64,000 bases of DNA, from contig JAJFFF010000049.1 in the NCBI GenBank assembly GCA_021776785.1, positions 62,001 to 126,000 of the forward strand, written 5' to 3'. Shown in pieces: positions 9,663 to 17,970 of the stretch. Both the position numbers and the translations under genes were made by a program. Position 1 is the stretch's first letter, and each line of letters begins with the position of its first letter. The notes below the pieces were generated by a model. That model searched no databases. It was not told where the DNA came from and worked only from the letters and a program-made list of their open reading frames with translations. The stretch comes from Planctomycetota bacterium (GTDB lineage: Bacteria > Planctomycetota > PLA2).

Positions 9663-10216
9663 CGAGCGATCGCATCAGCGCGATCTTGCGCAAGGGTACG
9701 CCGGACGCGATGACGGAGCTGATGCCGCTCGCGTACGACGAGGTCAAGCGAATCGCCGCGGCGCAGTTGTTTCGCGAGCGCAAAGAACACACGTTGCAAC
9801 CGACCGCGTTGGTCAACGAAGCGTATCTACGGCTGGTCGAAGAGGACACGCGCGACTGGCGCAGCCGCGCGTACTTTTTTGGAATCGTCGGCCGCGCGAT
9901 GCGTCAGATTCTGGTGGACCACGCGCGCACCAAAAAAGCGGCGAAGCGCGGGGGCGGCCGCGAGCGCATCACGATGAGCGTGGCGGCCGAACTCGGCGCG
10001 CCCACGGACGAACAAGCCGGCTGGGACATCCTCGATCTCGATCAAGCATTGCGTGAGTTGGCCAAGCTCGATGAACGCAAAGCCCGCGTCTTAGAACTCC
10101 GATACTTCGCCGGCCTCAACAAAGCCGAAGCGGCGGAAGTGTTAAACGTGTCGCCAACAACGGTCCAAAACGAATGGATCTTCGCCCGCGCCTGGCTCCG
10201 GACGCGGTTGGGCTAG
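9659..10216 (+). CDS. ECF-type RNA polymerase sigma factor (kinase-linked, TIGR02999-like)
   Basis: 185-residue extracytoplasmic-function sigma factor. Region 2 (LYDEVKRIAAAQL-type start, HTLQPTALVNEAYLRL, SRAYFFGIVGRAMRQILVDH) and region 4 (LDERKARVLELRYFAGLNKAEAAEVLNVSPTTV, a helix-turn-helix) are both clear. The HTLQPTALVNEAYLRL and RQILVDHAR wording is typical of the TIGR02999 group. No anti-sigma gene is present; control is presumably by phosphorylation from the overlapping upstream kinase, as proposed for ECF-kinase pairs (inference). The start at 9659 overlaps the kinase stop (ATGA); an earlier in-frame start at 9599 would overlap the kinase by 64 nt and is less likely. Confidence 0.93.
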   Translation: MTSDRISAILRKGTPDAMTELMPLAYDEVKRIAAAQLFRERKEHTLQPTALVNEAYLRLVEEDTRDWRSRAYFFGIVGRAMRQILVDHARTKKAAKRGGGRERITMSVAAELGAPTDEQAGWDILDLDQALRELAKLDERKARVLELRYFAGLNKAEAAEVLNVSPTTVQNEWIFARAWLRTRLG

Positions 10217-10258
10217 CGCTCCTGTTGCATCGGGCGATGCCTTGTTAGGTTGGCCGGC

Positions 10259-10426
10259 ATGTCGGCACAACTAACGATCACTCTCTCACCCGAAATCCTT
10301 GCGGCCATGTCCGAAGGCCCCTTTTGAGAAAGAGCGCGCCCCGTCACCGCGATCCGCTTGGGAATCAAACCGAAGCTCCATGGCAAAGCGGGAGTTGGAT
10401 CGGCGCAGCAGCCCAAGGAGCCTTGA
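10259..10426 (+). pseudogene. Small 55-codon reading frame interrupted by an in-frame TGA
   Basis: An ATG at 10259 opens a frame of 22 codons (MSAQLTITLSPEILAAMSEG...) that meets TGA at 10325-10327. The same frame then runs on for 32 more codons (including AIRLGIKPKLHGKAGVG) to a TGA at 10424-10426. Composition and periodicity look protein-like, but I recognise no family. It could be a decayed small gene or chance. It fills much of the 243-bp gap between the sigma factor gene and the SUFU-like gene. Confidence 0.2.
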
Positions 10427-10459
10427 CCCCCACGACTTGTTCTCGGTAGGTTGAACTCT

Positions 10460-11158
10460 ATGGGCCACGAGCAAGAGCGTTCCGAGGGCGGCGATCCGAT
10501 CTTTCGACACCAGGCGCGCGAGCGCGGCTTTGAGGCGCCGAAGCATCACGGCGTGTATCTCAAAGAAATCGAGAGCCATCTCGCCAAACACATTGCCGAG
10601 GTCGATCTCGTGTGGCACGAAGTCATCTCGGACCTGATTCATATCGACGTTTTGATCGTGCCCGCGCCGGACGACGGTCCGTTGTTTTTGGTGACGAGCG
10701 GAGTCAGCGATGAGCGGATGAACGCGCCGGAGGGGCGCGAGGACTGGGCGCACGCGGAGTTGTTGATTCAGTTGCCGCCGAACTGGCCGATCGACGAAGA
10801 GTCGATCCGCAACGACAGCTGGTACTGGCCGGTGCGTTGGCTAAAAACGATCGGGCGCCTTCCGCACGAGTACGAAACGTGGATCGCGCCGGGCCACACG
10901 ATCCCGAACGGCGATCCGGCCGAGCCGATCGCGGACACACCGTTTGTCGGATTCATGCTGATGCCGACGTACACGCTGCCCGAGGAGTTCTTTCGCCTCG
11001 AAACGAAAAGCGGAGAAACGATTACGTTCCTCGAATTGGCCCCCCTCCACCACGCGGAGATGGAGTTCAAACTCAAACACGGCGCCGACGAGCTCGAAGA
11101 TCGATTGCTCGATCAGGAGAGTTGGTTGGTGGATCCGAGCCGGCCGAGCGTGGCGTAA
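10460..11158 (+). CDS. Suppressor-of-fused (SUFU)-like domain protein
   Basis: 232-residue soluble protein. The centre and C-terminal half match the bacterial SUFU/YqcI-type fold: HIDVLIVPAPDDGPLFLVTSGVSD, WAHAELLIQLPPNW, DSWYWPVRWLKTIGRLPHEY, ETWIAPGHTIPNGDP, FVGFMLMP and FLELAPLHHAEMEFKL are signature stretches. In bacteria such domains are often found near toxin or immunity genes and may act as immunity-like or scaffold proteins; no toxin gene is adjacent here. The ATG at 10460 follows AGGT; a TTG 9 nt upstream is the only other nearby start. Expressed on its own, after a 243-bp gap. Confidence 0.85.
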   Translation: MGHEQERSEGGDPIFRHQARERGFEAPKHHGVYLKEIESHLAKHIAEVDLVWHEVISDLIHIDVLIVPAPDDGPLFLVTSGVSDERMNAPEGREDWAHAELLIQLPPNWPIDEESIRNDSWYWPVRWLKTIGRLPHEYETWIAPGHTIPNGDPAEPIADTPFVGFMLMPTYTLPEEFFRLETKSGETITFLELAPLHHAEMEFKLKHGADELEDRLLDQESWLVDPSRPSVA

Positions 11159-11241
11159 CGGCGCGCGCGCAACTCGGCTGTCCGTGGTTCGCTGATCGAT
11201 GGTGGTTGTGCGCGGGCCGAGCTGGGACCGGTTTGGGCGGG

Positions 11242-11316
11242 CGCACTCCCCGCCGTCGCCAAGGCTATGGCGGGTCGTTCTCGCTTTGCTCAAACGACGA
11301 TTCAGTCGGCGATCTG
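11242..11316 (+). repeat. Dispersed intergenic repeat, copy 1
   Basis: About 75 bp that recur at 12984-13058 at roughly 80% identity (by eye). The core CGCCGTCGCCAAGGCTATGG and the following GCGGGTCGTT, TCGCTTTGC and CGATTCA blocks are shared. A shorter version of the core occurs twice in the tandem repeat at 30423-30732. It lies between genes and does not encode a recognisable peptide. Confidence 0.65.
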
Positions 11317-11406
11317 TTTGATCACGCGGGTTGGTGTTTTCGCTTTGTTTGTACGCAAGCTCATTCGTCCGGGCTTTGGAATGCGGCTGCGTTACCATTG
11401 CTTTTG

Positions 11407-11715
11407 GTGAGATCCTCGGCGTTGGTTACGTTCCTTGCGGTTGCGCTGCTTAGTGCTTGTGCGCGGTCCCCGGACGAAGCGGCGCTGGATGGGTGCAAAG
11501 GCGTGTACGACCGGTACATGCGCTGGACGCAAAAACATCAGCGCCGGCCGGAAGAGCCCGCGGAGCTCGATGAAGTGAACTTGCCGAAGCGACCCGATCC
11601 TTGGGGCACGCGCTACGTGGTCGAAGTCGATCCGGACACCAATGTGGTCGTGTGGTCAAACGGCCCCGACCGCAAGCCGGACACCGCCGACGATATTCGG
11701 TATCCGCCGGAATAA
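11407..11715 (+). CDS. Small lipoprotein with GspG-like (pseudopilin) C-terminal domain
   Basis: 102-residue exported lipoprotein read from GTG 11407: a hydrophobic signal (FLAVALLSAC, lipid Cys 17), then a short domain ending DPWGTRYVVEVD, VVVWSNGPDRKPDTADDI. The DPWG...Y...SNGPDG.PGT.DDI pattern is the hallmark of the C-terminal half of type II secretion major pseudopilin GspG, where it binds calcium. There is no prepilin cleavage motif or N-terminal pilin helix, so this is not a pilin but a lipoprotein that borrowed the domain. A TTG 12 nt upstream (11395-11397) is an alternative start. Confidence 0.75.
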   Translation: MRSSALVTFLAVALLSACARSPDEAALDGCKGVYDRYMRWTQKHQRRPEEPAELDEVNLPKRPDPWGTRYVVEVDPDTNVVVWSNGPDRKPDTADDIRYPPE

Positions 11716-11773
11716 GTTCGGGCATCGAGCCCCCCGCGAGTTGGCGACCGACACGGCGTCCGCCGAGCAGTCT

Positions 11774-12916
11774 TCAATACGACCGCAGATTAAACGGATC
11801 GTAGAGACGAAAGTCTTGTTCCGTCTCCTGAACGTCGGCCACGTAGGGAGGCGGCTTCAACTCGTCCGGTGCATTCAGGAATCGGTCGATCGCTTGGTCT
11901 TGCCAGAGGGGTCGATCGCCGGTGAGTTCCTTGGCCTCTCCCTCGGGGAGCATCGAAAGGTACGCGTGAAAGGCGCATGCCGCGTTGTCGCGTTCACCTT
12001 CAAAATGTTGGACGAGCAGATCCCGGTGCGCTGGATCGAGCCATTCGCAGAACAGTCGGATGGGAAAGCCGCGTCCGTACCTCTTCAACACGACGTCCCA
12101 CACGTCGAATCGATCTTTTGGTGTGATTCGCGCGAGCCGTTCCATCGCGAAGTACGGCAGTCTCGTCTCCGCGCGCAAAAGCGCCTGCAGATCTTCGGCG
12201 GTCCGTTGCTCGACCCACACCATGTCCGCGGCATCCTTCCACCAAGGTTGCTCGGTCACGCGACGCTTCCAGAGCAACGACACGTCGCCAAAGCCGGCCG
12301 CCTCAAGGTGTGCGCCCAAGTCCTGCACGGGCTCGTTAGTTGGCTCCAGGCTCTTCGCCGCTTCGCGCAGAAGATGTTCCAAAACGATGGTGCGTTCCCG
12401 CGTCCCCGCGGTCTCCTGAAACGAGAGTAGTCGGTCCCGATTGGGCGTTCGTCGGCAGTACTCGACAATGGCGAGGCCATCGAAGTCCGCGCGATGCACC
12501 GGCCATCCGTGCTTTCGACAGAGCGTGTACCAATCGAGCAGTGCCTCGTTGGAAGGGGCTCCGTCGACCCACGCCGCGAGCATGGCACCGTATCTTCGCT
12601 TGAACTCATCCGGGGTGACATCGTCGAGCGCGCTCGGGTCCCGTCGGGCCAACGCGAACATCCCCTCGCTCCACCTGGCGTGTTCCTTCAGCTCTCGGAA
12701 CGTGTCGATATCCGCGCGCGGCAGGAGTCGATCAAGGATCCAGATAGCACGGCCGAGTGCCCAGATGTCATCACGGCTTAAGGATCGGGTTCGTGCTTCC
12801 GCGATCCAATCGCGGCACGCCAATACGAGTCGATCCCGATCCTCTCCGACGAGATGCCACGCCGTGCCGTCGTGGCTGAGCACGGTCTCCAACCCCTTGC
12901 GGAACCATGTGGACAT
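11774..12916 (-). CDS. Hypothetical soluble protein
   Basis: 380 residues, rich in Trp, Arg, Leu and acidic residues, with no signal peptide or membrane segment. The text looks helical throughout (for example AIWILDRLLPRADIDTFREL and AMLAAWVDGAPSNEALLDWYT), which could be a degenerate repeat fold, but I recognise no domain or catalytic motif. Codon use is like its neighbours. Start ATG 12916 (MSTWFRKGLETVL). It stands alone, convergent with the small lipoprotein gene at 11407, and a dispersed repeat lies upstream. Confidence 0.75.
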   Translation of the reverse strand: MSTWFRKGLETVLSHDGTAWHLVGEDRDRLVLACRDWIAEARTRSLSRDDIWALGRAIWILDRLLPRADIDTFRELKEHARWSEGMFALARRDPSALDDVTPDEFKRRYGAMLAAWVDGAPSNEALLDWYTLCRKHGWPVHRADFDGLAIVEYCRRTPNRDRLLSFQETAGTRERTIVLEHLLREAAKSLEPTNEPVQDLGAHLEAAGFGDVSLLWKRRVTEQPWWKDAADMVWVEQRTAEDLQALLRAETRLPYFAMERLARITPKDRFDVWDVVLKRYGRGFPIRLFCEWLDPAHRDLLVQHFEGERDNAACAFHAYLSMLPEGEAKELTGDRPLWQDQAIDRFLNAPDELKPPPYVADVQETEQDFRLYDPFNLRSY

Positions 12917-12983
12917 TCGATTGGTACTCTAGCGCGGCACTTTGGGCGCTCGCCATGGGGTTTGCGAATTCTCGCTGGCGCTA

Positions 12984-13058
12984 CGCACGCCCACGCCGTC
13001 GCCGAGGCTATGGCGGGTCGTTGTCGCTTTGCCTGAACAACGATTCATTCGCCGAGTT
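12984..13058 (+). repeat. Dispersed intergenic repeat, copy 2
   Basis: Counterpart of 11242-11316: CACGCCGTCGCCGAGGCTAT, GGCGGGTCGTTGTCGCTTTG and CGATTCATTCGCCGAG align along their length. It lies in the 210-bp gap between two minus-strand genes (11774-12916 and 13127-14491). Both copies have the same orientation. Confidence 0.65.
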
Positions 13059-13126
13059 GGATTCTGTCTCGAGAAAGGGCTGTCGCACGGGGCGAGCCGC
13101 GGTGCCGTGGGTCGAGCGAGACGATC

Positions 13127-14491
13127 TCACCGGCGCCGCTTGCGACACTTCTTTAGTGCGGCCGTGATCACAGCGTGTGCCTGGGACTCCGGTTTCGCCC
13201 GCTTCAACGCCGCCTCCAGTCCCGCAACGGAATCGAGCGACGGATGATCGCCGAGGTACTTCGCGATCGCGGCATCGCCGGCGCCCGCGCGCATCAGCGC
13301 CTTTGCAAGCGCCCGCTCCAATGGAGGGATGGTCTGACCCCCAAATCCCGCCAACGCCGCCTCGGCCAACTTGTCGTCCGCCTCTCGCACAGCGAACGCG
13401 AAGGCCGCCGAGGCGTACTCCGAGCGCGTGTTCCCAAGGCCAATCAGCGCAGCGACGCGCAGTTTCAAAGCCAAGTCTTCGTCGGAAGCGATCTCGTCGA
13501 GCGCCTCAATTCCAGCGGTACCAAGTGACGCGAGCGCCTGGGCGACATCGTTTGTGCGCCACTCGGGCCGCGCCCCGCACAGGGCGACGAGAAGCGCCGC
13601 CGCATCCTCCTCCGCGAACATTTCCGGCGCCCAGTGCAAAAACGCCAAGCGCACCCCTTCGTCCGACAGTTCGTTTTGCGCGGCTTGGAACATCGCCAGT
13701 GCCTGCTCGTCGTCGCTCTCGTTACGCACAACCCACGCCGCCTCGAGACGAAGCGGGAGTGACAGACTCTTGTCGTCACGGAATGCGAGGACGCGTTTCA
13801 GCCAACCCTTCGGTTTCTCCGCCGCGTTGGCGCACAGCTGCAACGCGGCACTTTTCACCTCTGCGGAAGGACTCTTCAGGGCGTCGAGCACGATCGAATC
13901 TTTCGCGTGGTGGATCTTGCCGGACTCAAGTTCCACTTCCCGATACTGCTGGCCCTTGGCCACAAGTACGATTCGTTCGCGCGTTTCGTCGACCCACCAC
14001 CCCTCGTACCACCAGATCGAACTGACGGATTTTTGAAACTTCGCGGTGTGAAATTTGAAGGCGTCGAAGGAGTGCCTCCATTTCAACTTTCCGTCCGCCA
14101 GGAGCAGCGAGAGCGTCGTATCGCTGCCCACACTTCCGTATTCCTCGAAGAGGACGGCGCGCCGCGTCGTCGAGAGCATCCAGGCGCCTAACGGCTGTTG
14201 CTTGAGCTCGCCTTTTCGAATGAGGTGGTCGCCCGGATCGACCACGACGTCGGTCTCGTCGGTGTGCTGGTTTTCGATGGCCCGCGGCGGCTTCGCGCCT
14301 GCTTTGCGCTCATAGATGGCGAAGGCCGTGACGTGTTTTTCGTAATCGTAGGGGCCGAGCACGAGGAAGTGCTTGCCGTTCTCGGCGACCTCGAGTCGCT
14401 TCCCGTACGGCGACCATGAATCGGCGCGCGCCACGCCGAGCAAAAGCGCGAAGCAAAGCGTCGCAAAGAAAAACCACCATGCCGATTTCAT
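13127..14491 (-). CDS. Exported HEAT-repeat protein
   Basis: 454 residues. The ATG at 14491 gives a clean signal peptide (MKSAWWFFFATLCFALLLGVARA) with AGG upstream; another ATG 9 nt earlier is possible. Residues about 24-190 form a beta-rich domain of unknown type (HFLVLGPYDYEKHVTAFAIY, VVVDPGDHLIRKG, SSIWWYEGWWVDETRERIVL). Residues about 200-440 are alpha-helical HEAT-like repeats (SAEVKSAALQLC, PLRLEAAWVV, DLALKLRVAALIGLGN, ERALAKALMRAGAGDAAI). Such proteins are usually periplasmic scaffolds; no partner is evident. The C-terminus is very basic (KKCRKRRR). Confidence 0.82.
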   Translation of the reverse strand: MKSAWWFFFATLCFALLLGVARADSWSPYGKRLEVAENGKHFLVLGPYDYEKHVTAFAIYERKAGAKPPRAIENQHTDETDVVVDPGDHLIRKGELKQQPLGAWMLSTTRRAVLFEEYGSVGSDTTLSLLLADGKLKWRHSFDAFKFHTAKFQKSVSSIWWYEGWWVDETRERIVLVAKGQQYREVELESGKIHHAKDSIVLDALKSPSAEVKSAALQLCANAAEKPKGWLKRVLAFRDDKSLSLPLRLEAAWVVRNESDDEQALAMFQAAQNELSDEGVRLAFLHWAPEMFAEEDAAALLVALCGARPEWRTNDVAQALASLGTAGIEALDEIASDEDLALKLRVAALIGLGNTRSEYASAAFAFAVREADDKLAEAALAGFGGQTIPPLERALAKALMRAGAGDAAIAKYLGDHPSLDSVAGLEAALKRAKPESQAHAVITAALKKCRKRRR

Positions 14492-14619
14492 GGACCTCAT
14501 CCTATCCCGAGAGCGGGCGCGAAACCCCAGAAGCCCGATCCATGACGCGCGGTGGTTCTTTTGCGCCGCACGCGCGAGTCGCGAGCGATGCGCTTTTTCG
14601 CGGGTATCCCGCAAGCCGA

Positions 14620-15063
14620 TCAGAACAGTTCTTGCCCGGGCCGCTCCGAGGCCTGCTGGATCCAGTTCGCGAACTTCTCATCGTCGATCTGGTCGTTCTC
14701 GTAGATGTGAACGTGGCGCGCAAGCCCTTGCTTGGAATCCACAGGAGGGACAGGACATAGCGACGCACCGTTGAGAAAACTCACCTTGACGTACTTCGTC
14801 ATGCAATGCATGCCGAGGAACCAACCCTGATCCTCGATGCCATAAAAGGGCGTGTTCCATCTGACGGCCTTGCGCACGCTCGGCACGGTGCGCACGAGGA
14901 GTGCGTCGAGGTGTTGACCGATGGCGCGCTTCCAACTCGGCATCGCGGCGATGTATGCCTCCACCGGAGCATGGCCGTCGCCCTTCGGAATCTGCGGGTT
15001 GCCGCCTGATAGGAGCTTCGGTTTCGCAGCGGCTTTTTTGCCGGTGGTCCTCTTCGCGGCCAT
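14620..15063 (-). CDS. DUF1801 domain protein (YdhG-like)
   Basis: 147-residue cytoplasmic protein. The fold is the SufE/YdhG-like DUF1801 domain: VEAYIAAMPSWKRAIGQHL, VRKAVRWNTPFYGI, GWFLGMHCMTKYVKVSFLNG are its typical blocks. Biochemical role unknown for the family. The N-terminal Lys/Ala-rich tail (KRTTGKKAAAKPK) is common in planctomycete and rhizobial members. Start ATG 15063. It lies upstream of the HEAT gene on the same strand, with a 128-bp gap. Confidence 0.88.
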   Translation of the reverse strand: MAAKRTTGKKAAAKPKLLSGGNPQIPKGDGHAPVEAYIAAMPSWKRAIGQHLDALLVRTVPSVRKAVRWNTPFYGIEDQGWFLGMHCMTKYVKVSFLNGASLCPVPPVDSKQGLARHVHIYENDQIDDEKFANWIQQASERPGQELF

Positions 15064-15292
15064 TGGGTAGGGAGATTGTAGTCCCCCGCGGGGCCGACCG
15101 GCGACGGTTCACTCCGAAAACGCGTGGCGGCACCTTGGCTGTTGCGCCGCCGAACGGGAATCGGACGCAAGAGCGCTCTCGCATCGTTTCGCGCTGCTTT
15201 GCGCAACGTTGCACCGTGATGTCTACGATGGCCGCGTTGGGGGCACGACTTGCGGGCACGACTTGGGCGCTGCACGGCGTCTTACGCACACG

Positions 15293-15718
15293 ATGAAGGT
15301 GTGGCTGAAACGGAGTAGTAGGATCGCTCGCGGGACGGGCGTCGTGTTCATCCTGGTCGCCCTCGCCAAGCTGGATAAGCAGCCGACCCTGTGCGGTCCG
15401 GACCCGTGGGAGCCTATCAACATGGCGTTGTTCCCTGTCGAAATCGGTCTGGGATGGGCGATGCTCCACCCGGGCCGCGGTCGCCGCATCGGCGCCCTGC
15501 TTGGCGCTTCGATCGCTGTCGGCGGCGCGCTCATCCTCAGCGTCGTTCACTTTTCCGGTGTAAGCGTGCGCGGCTGCGGTTGCTTTGGGCCGATCGAGCT
15601 ACCCTACAGCGGGCACATGATCGTGTGCGCTGTGCTCTTCGCGGCGTGCGTCCTCGCCATTTGGTCCGAGCACGAACGTTTGCGTGTCGAAACGCTCGAC
15701 GCACGAGTGTTCGAGTGA
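15293..15718 (+). CDS. MauE/DoxX-like integral membrane protein
   Basis: 141 residues with about four membrane helices (15-25, 45-60, 68-90, 108-128). A conserved CGCFG motif (Cys95, Cys97) in the third loop and the early Lys/Pro signature (LAKLDKQP) fit the MauE/methylamine-utilisation and DoxX-like redox family, whose members help disulfide handling of periplasmic proteins. No mau or thioredoxin-like genes are nearby, so the substrate is unknown. Start ATG 15293; longer frames would add a hydrophilic leader that does not look coding. Confidence 0.75.
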   Translation: MKVWLKRSSRIARGTGVVFILVALAKLDKQPTLCGPDPWEPINMALFPVEIGLGWAMLHPGRGRRIGALLGASIAVGGALILSVVHFSGVSVRGCGCFGPIELPYSGHMIVCAVLFAACVLAIWSEHERLRVETLDARVFE

Positions 15719-15894
15719 CCGGAGTTTGGCAGATCTCAAGGGGCCCGACCACCGACCATGCGCGTCGCTATCGAGCGCGCCGCGGTTCGCGGCCGAGCTT
15801 CCAGCTGCTTGGGATTCAGCAGTACGATTCGAGCCCGACGAATCTTCAGGTTCAGCGCGGGTCACGACGGATCGCTTGTACGCTATCCGAAACC

Positions 15895-16175
15895 ATGATC
15901 GACTCCGACGCACAGTGGACACCCCACGTTGGGTCCACACTCAATCGCACGCTGGAGGCCGCAGAGAGCCGTAGGACTCGTCTGTTGTTCGGTTTTCTGC
16001 TGTTGGCGGCGCTGGCGCACCCGGCCCTGTCCCAAGACAAAACGCGGCGCGGAGAAAGAGCAACGCGTCTATGAGTGGTTTCAAACACTCGGGTACCCCG
16101 ATGTCTCGAATGGGCCGTTCATACGGGTCTGCACCGGATATTGGACGCAGCGAAACGGCTACGTGGGAGCACGGG
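15895..16175 (+). pseudogene. Frameshifted, truncated copy of the HEAT-protein gene at 17971
   Basis: From ATG 15895 the reading gives MIDSDAQ...RLLFGFLLLAALAHPALSQDK, closely like the start of the gene at 17971 (RLLLGFLLLGTLAQPSRSEDK). One extra base around 16040-16055 shifts the frame, and the next frame continues EKEQRVYEWFQTLGYPDVSN and GPFIRVCTGYWTQRNG, matching the intact paralogue (EEQRAYEWFQTLGYPDVSKA, PFIRVYTGYWTRRNG). Similarity stops near 16175, so about 85% of the gene is missing. The upstream flank (15721-15890) also resembles the flank of the intact gene (17900-17965). The following 220 bp to 16397 show no gene. Confidence 0.85.
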
Positions 16176-16397
16176 TCTTGTCCCGGCCGCGACATGGGGA
16201 ACTCAACGCGTCGGAGGCCGGCGAACCGATTCGTCAATCCGAACACACTCTTGCTCGATTTCGCCGCGGATCACCAGATGGACGAGCGCGCCGACACGCT
16301 GACCTGAGTTTGATCGGACGTGATTTGGCGCCGGTGCCGGGAACGCGCCGCACGGCGCAGGCAACTACTTCGCACGCGACACACATCGGTGTGCGCA

Positions 16398-16940
16398 CTA
16401 CTTCTTTCTTTGGTCCCAGCCGTTCTCCGGGACGGTGAGAGCCCTAACGCGCGTTCGAACCGTCGCCAGATCGAGGTTTGTTTGCGCAAGCGCTCTGCCC
16501 GCGACGGCGTCGCTCCCCCACAGCATCCCAAGGAGCAGATGCTCCGTGCCCACATACTTGTGCCCCAGATTCGACGCTTCGGTTTGGGCCATTCGCAGCA
16601 GCGCCTTCCCGTCGCTCGAGATCTGTACCGCTTGCCGCTGTGCTTTGGGCCATTGGGTAGAGAGCTCCGCTAGTTCGTCCTCGTTCAGATCCCGTAGCTC
16701 GTGCAGCGAAGCCGAAAGCAGTCTGGACATCGGGCACCAGTCCGGGCTAAAGCCCGCTAGCGTCGACGTCGGGATCCCATCGAGTTCGAGCTCCTTGCGG
16801 ATCGAAGAAGCGTCTAACCCAAACCCTTGCAAGATGTCGGTAGCGCCACCGTTCGTCTGCGTGAGGCCGAACAAAACGTGGCCCGGGCCGACGCGGTCAT
16901 GCCGGCACCAGCGCGCGGCGGTAACCGCAAGCCGCAACAC
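16398..16940 (-). CDS. Orphan Clp N-terminal domain protein
   Basis: 180 residues consisting of two ClpA/ClpC N-terminal repeats. The first is VLRLAVTAARWC..GPGHVLFGL followed by ILQGFGLDASSIRKEL; the second is ALLRMAQTEASNLGHKYVGT, EHLLLGMLW, LAQTNLDLATVRTRVRAL. In ClpC these repeats bind adaptors and substrates, but the ATPase modules are absent here. It may be an adaptor-like binder, as proposed for ClpS/ClpN-only proteins (inference). The start is a GTG (16940); an in-frame stop lies a short way upstream and no ATG is available, so the first helix is shorter than usual. Isolated gene; 260 bp to the next gene hold nothing I can identify. Confidence 0.8.
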   Translation of the reverse strand: MLRLAVTAARWCRHDRVGPGHVLFGLTQTNGGATDILQGFGLDASSIRKELELDGIPTSTLAGFSPDWCPMSRLLSASLHELRDLNEDELAELSTQWPKAQRQAVQISSDGKALLRMAQTEASNLGHKYVGTEHLLLGMLWGSDAVAGRALAQTNLDLATVRTRVRALTVPENGWDQRKK

Positions 16941-17200
16941 AGAAATGGCGCAGGCGGTGTAGTTCGTTCCCGGGCTAGGCAGACCCTTAGTCTAGCGGCG
17001 ACCGTGGTTGACGGCGAGGCCAGGATCGGCGTACGAAACCTCCCGACTGCGATAACTCCGGCAACCGAGCGAGGCGAAGTCGTCGCGTTCGATCGAGCCG
17101 ACGGGCGTCGACATCGTCACGGTCGAAAAGTCGGGCGCCGGATCCGCGATTCGGTCCAGCCGAGCGCGTCCCCGGCTCTTGCGCCTGCTATAAGACGCAC

Positions 17201-17818
17201 ATGAACACAGTCTGGACCGACGGCGTGCTCCGATTTTCGTACATGGATTCGACCGAGGTTGAGCTGGTGGCGACGATGCTGGCGAAGCCGAGTGTTTGCG
17301 CGCACGTTTTCTTCGGGCCGAATACGATCGAGGAGACGCGTGCCTTCTTCTTGCCGTTGGTCGAGCCCATGCAGGAGTCGCTGCAACGCGACGAGCGACC
17401 CCAGTGCCACGTGTTCACCGTGCGGGAGGCCGCCACCGGCGACTTCGTCGGTGAGTGTGCGGTCATTCCGGTGATGTTTGGATCCGGAAACTTCACGATC
17501 GGCTACCAGCTCGACGAGCCGTTCTGGCGCCGCGGATACGGGACGCGGGCGTGCGAGTTCGTGGTGTGGTTCGGGTTCACCGTACTCAAGGCGCATCGGC
17601 TCAGCGGCGACACGCTGGGCTCGAACGCCGGTTCGTGCCGCATCATGGAGCGGTGCGGATTTCGTCGCGAAGGTGTGCAACGGCAGTACTACTTCGCGCG
17701 CGGCGAGCTGCATGACAACGTGCTGTACGGATTGCTGCGCGAGGAGAGTCGTCCCGCGTTGGCGCGACTGTCATCCGCCATCGTAGAGATCGAGGGCGAG
17801 CCCTCTGTGCCAACGTAG
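17201..17818 (+). CDS. GNAT-family N-acetyltransferase (RimJ/RimL type)
   Basis: 205 residues. Acetyl-CoA-dependent transferase; the acceptor (protein N-terminus or small amine) is unknown. The family core is visible: FTVREAATGDFVGECAVIP (strands 2-4), IGYQLDEPFWRRGYGTRACE (motif A; RRGYGT binds pyrophosphate of CoA), HRLSGDTLGSNAGSCRIMER CGFRREG (motif B; split here), and a terminal YGLLREE. Start ATG 17201. Single gene, no operon partner. Confidence 0.9.
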   Translation: MNTVWTDGVLRFSYMDSTEVELVATMLAKPSVCAHVFFGPNTIEETRAFFLPLVEPMQESLQRDERPQCHVFTVREAATGDFVGECAVIPVMFGSGNFTIGYQLDEPFWRRGYGTRACEFVVWFGFTVLKAHRLSGDTLGSNAGSCRIMERCGFRREGVQRQYYFARGELHDNVLYGLLREESRPALARLSSAIVEIEGEPSVPT

Positions 17819-17970
17819 CTGAGACACCGCCCCTATCAGAGATTACTGTAGGGGTGGCGGCCTGGCCTACGCTGCCCGTTCTTTTGATTTCGCACGCGAC
17901 ATCGACGAATGGCGGAGATTTGGCAGGTTCGCCGCCGGCCCAACGGAACGCTTGTAGGCTATCCCATGCC

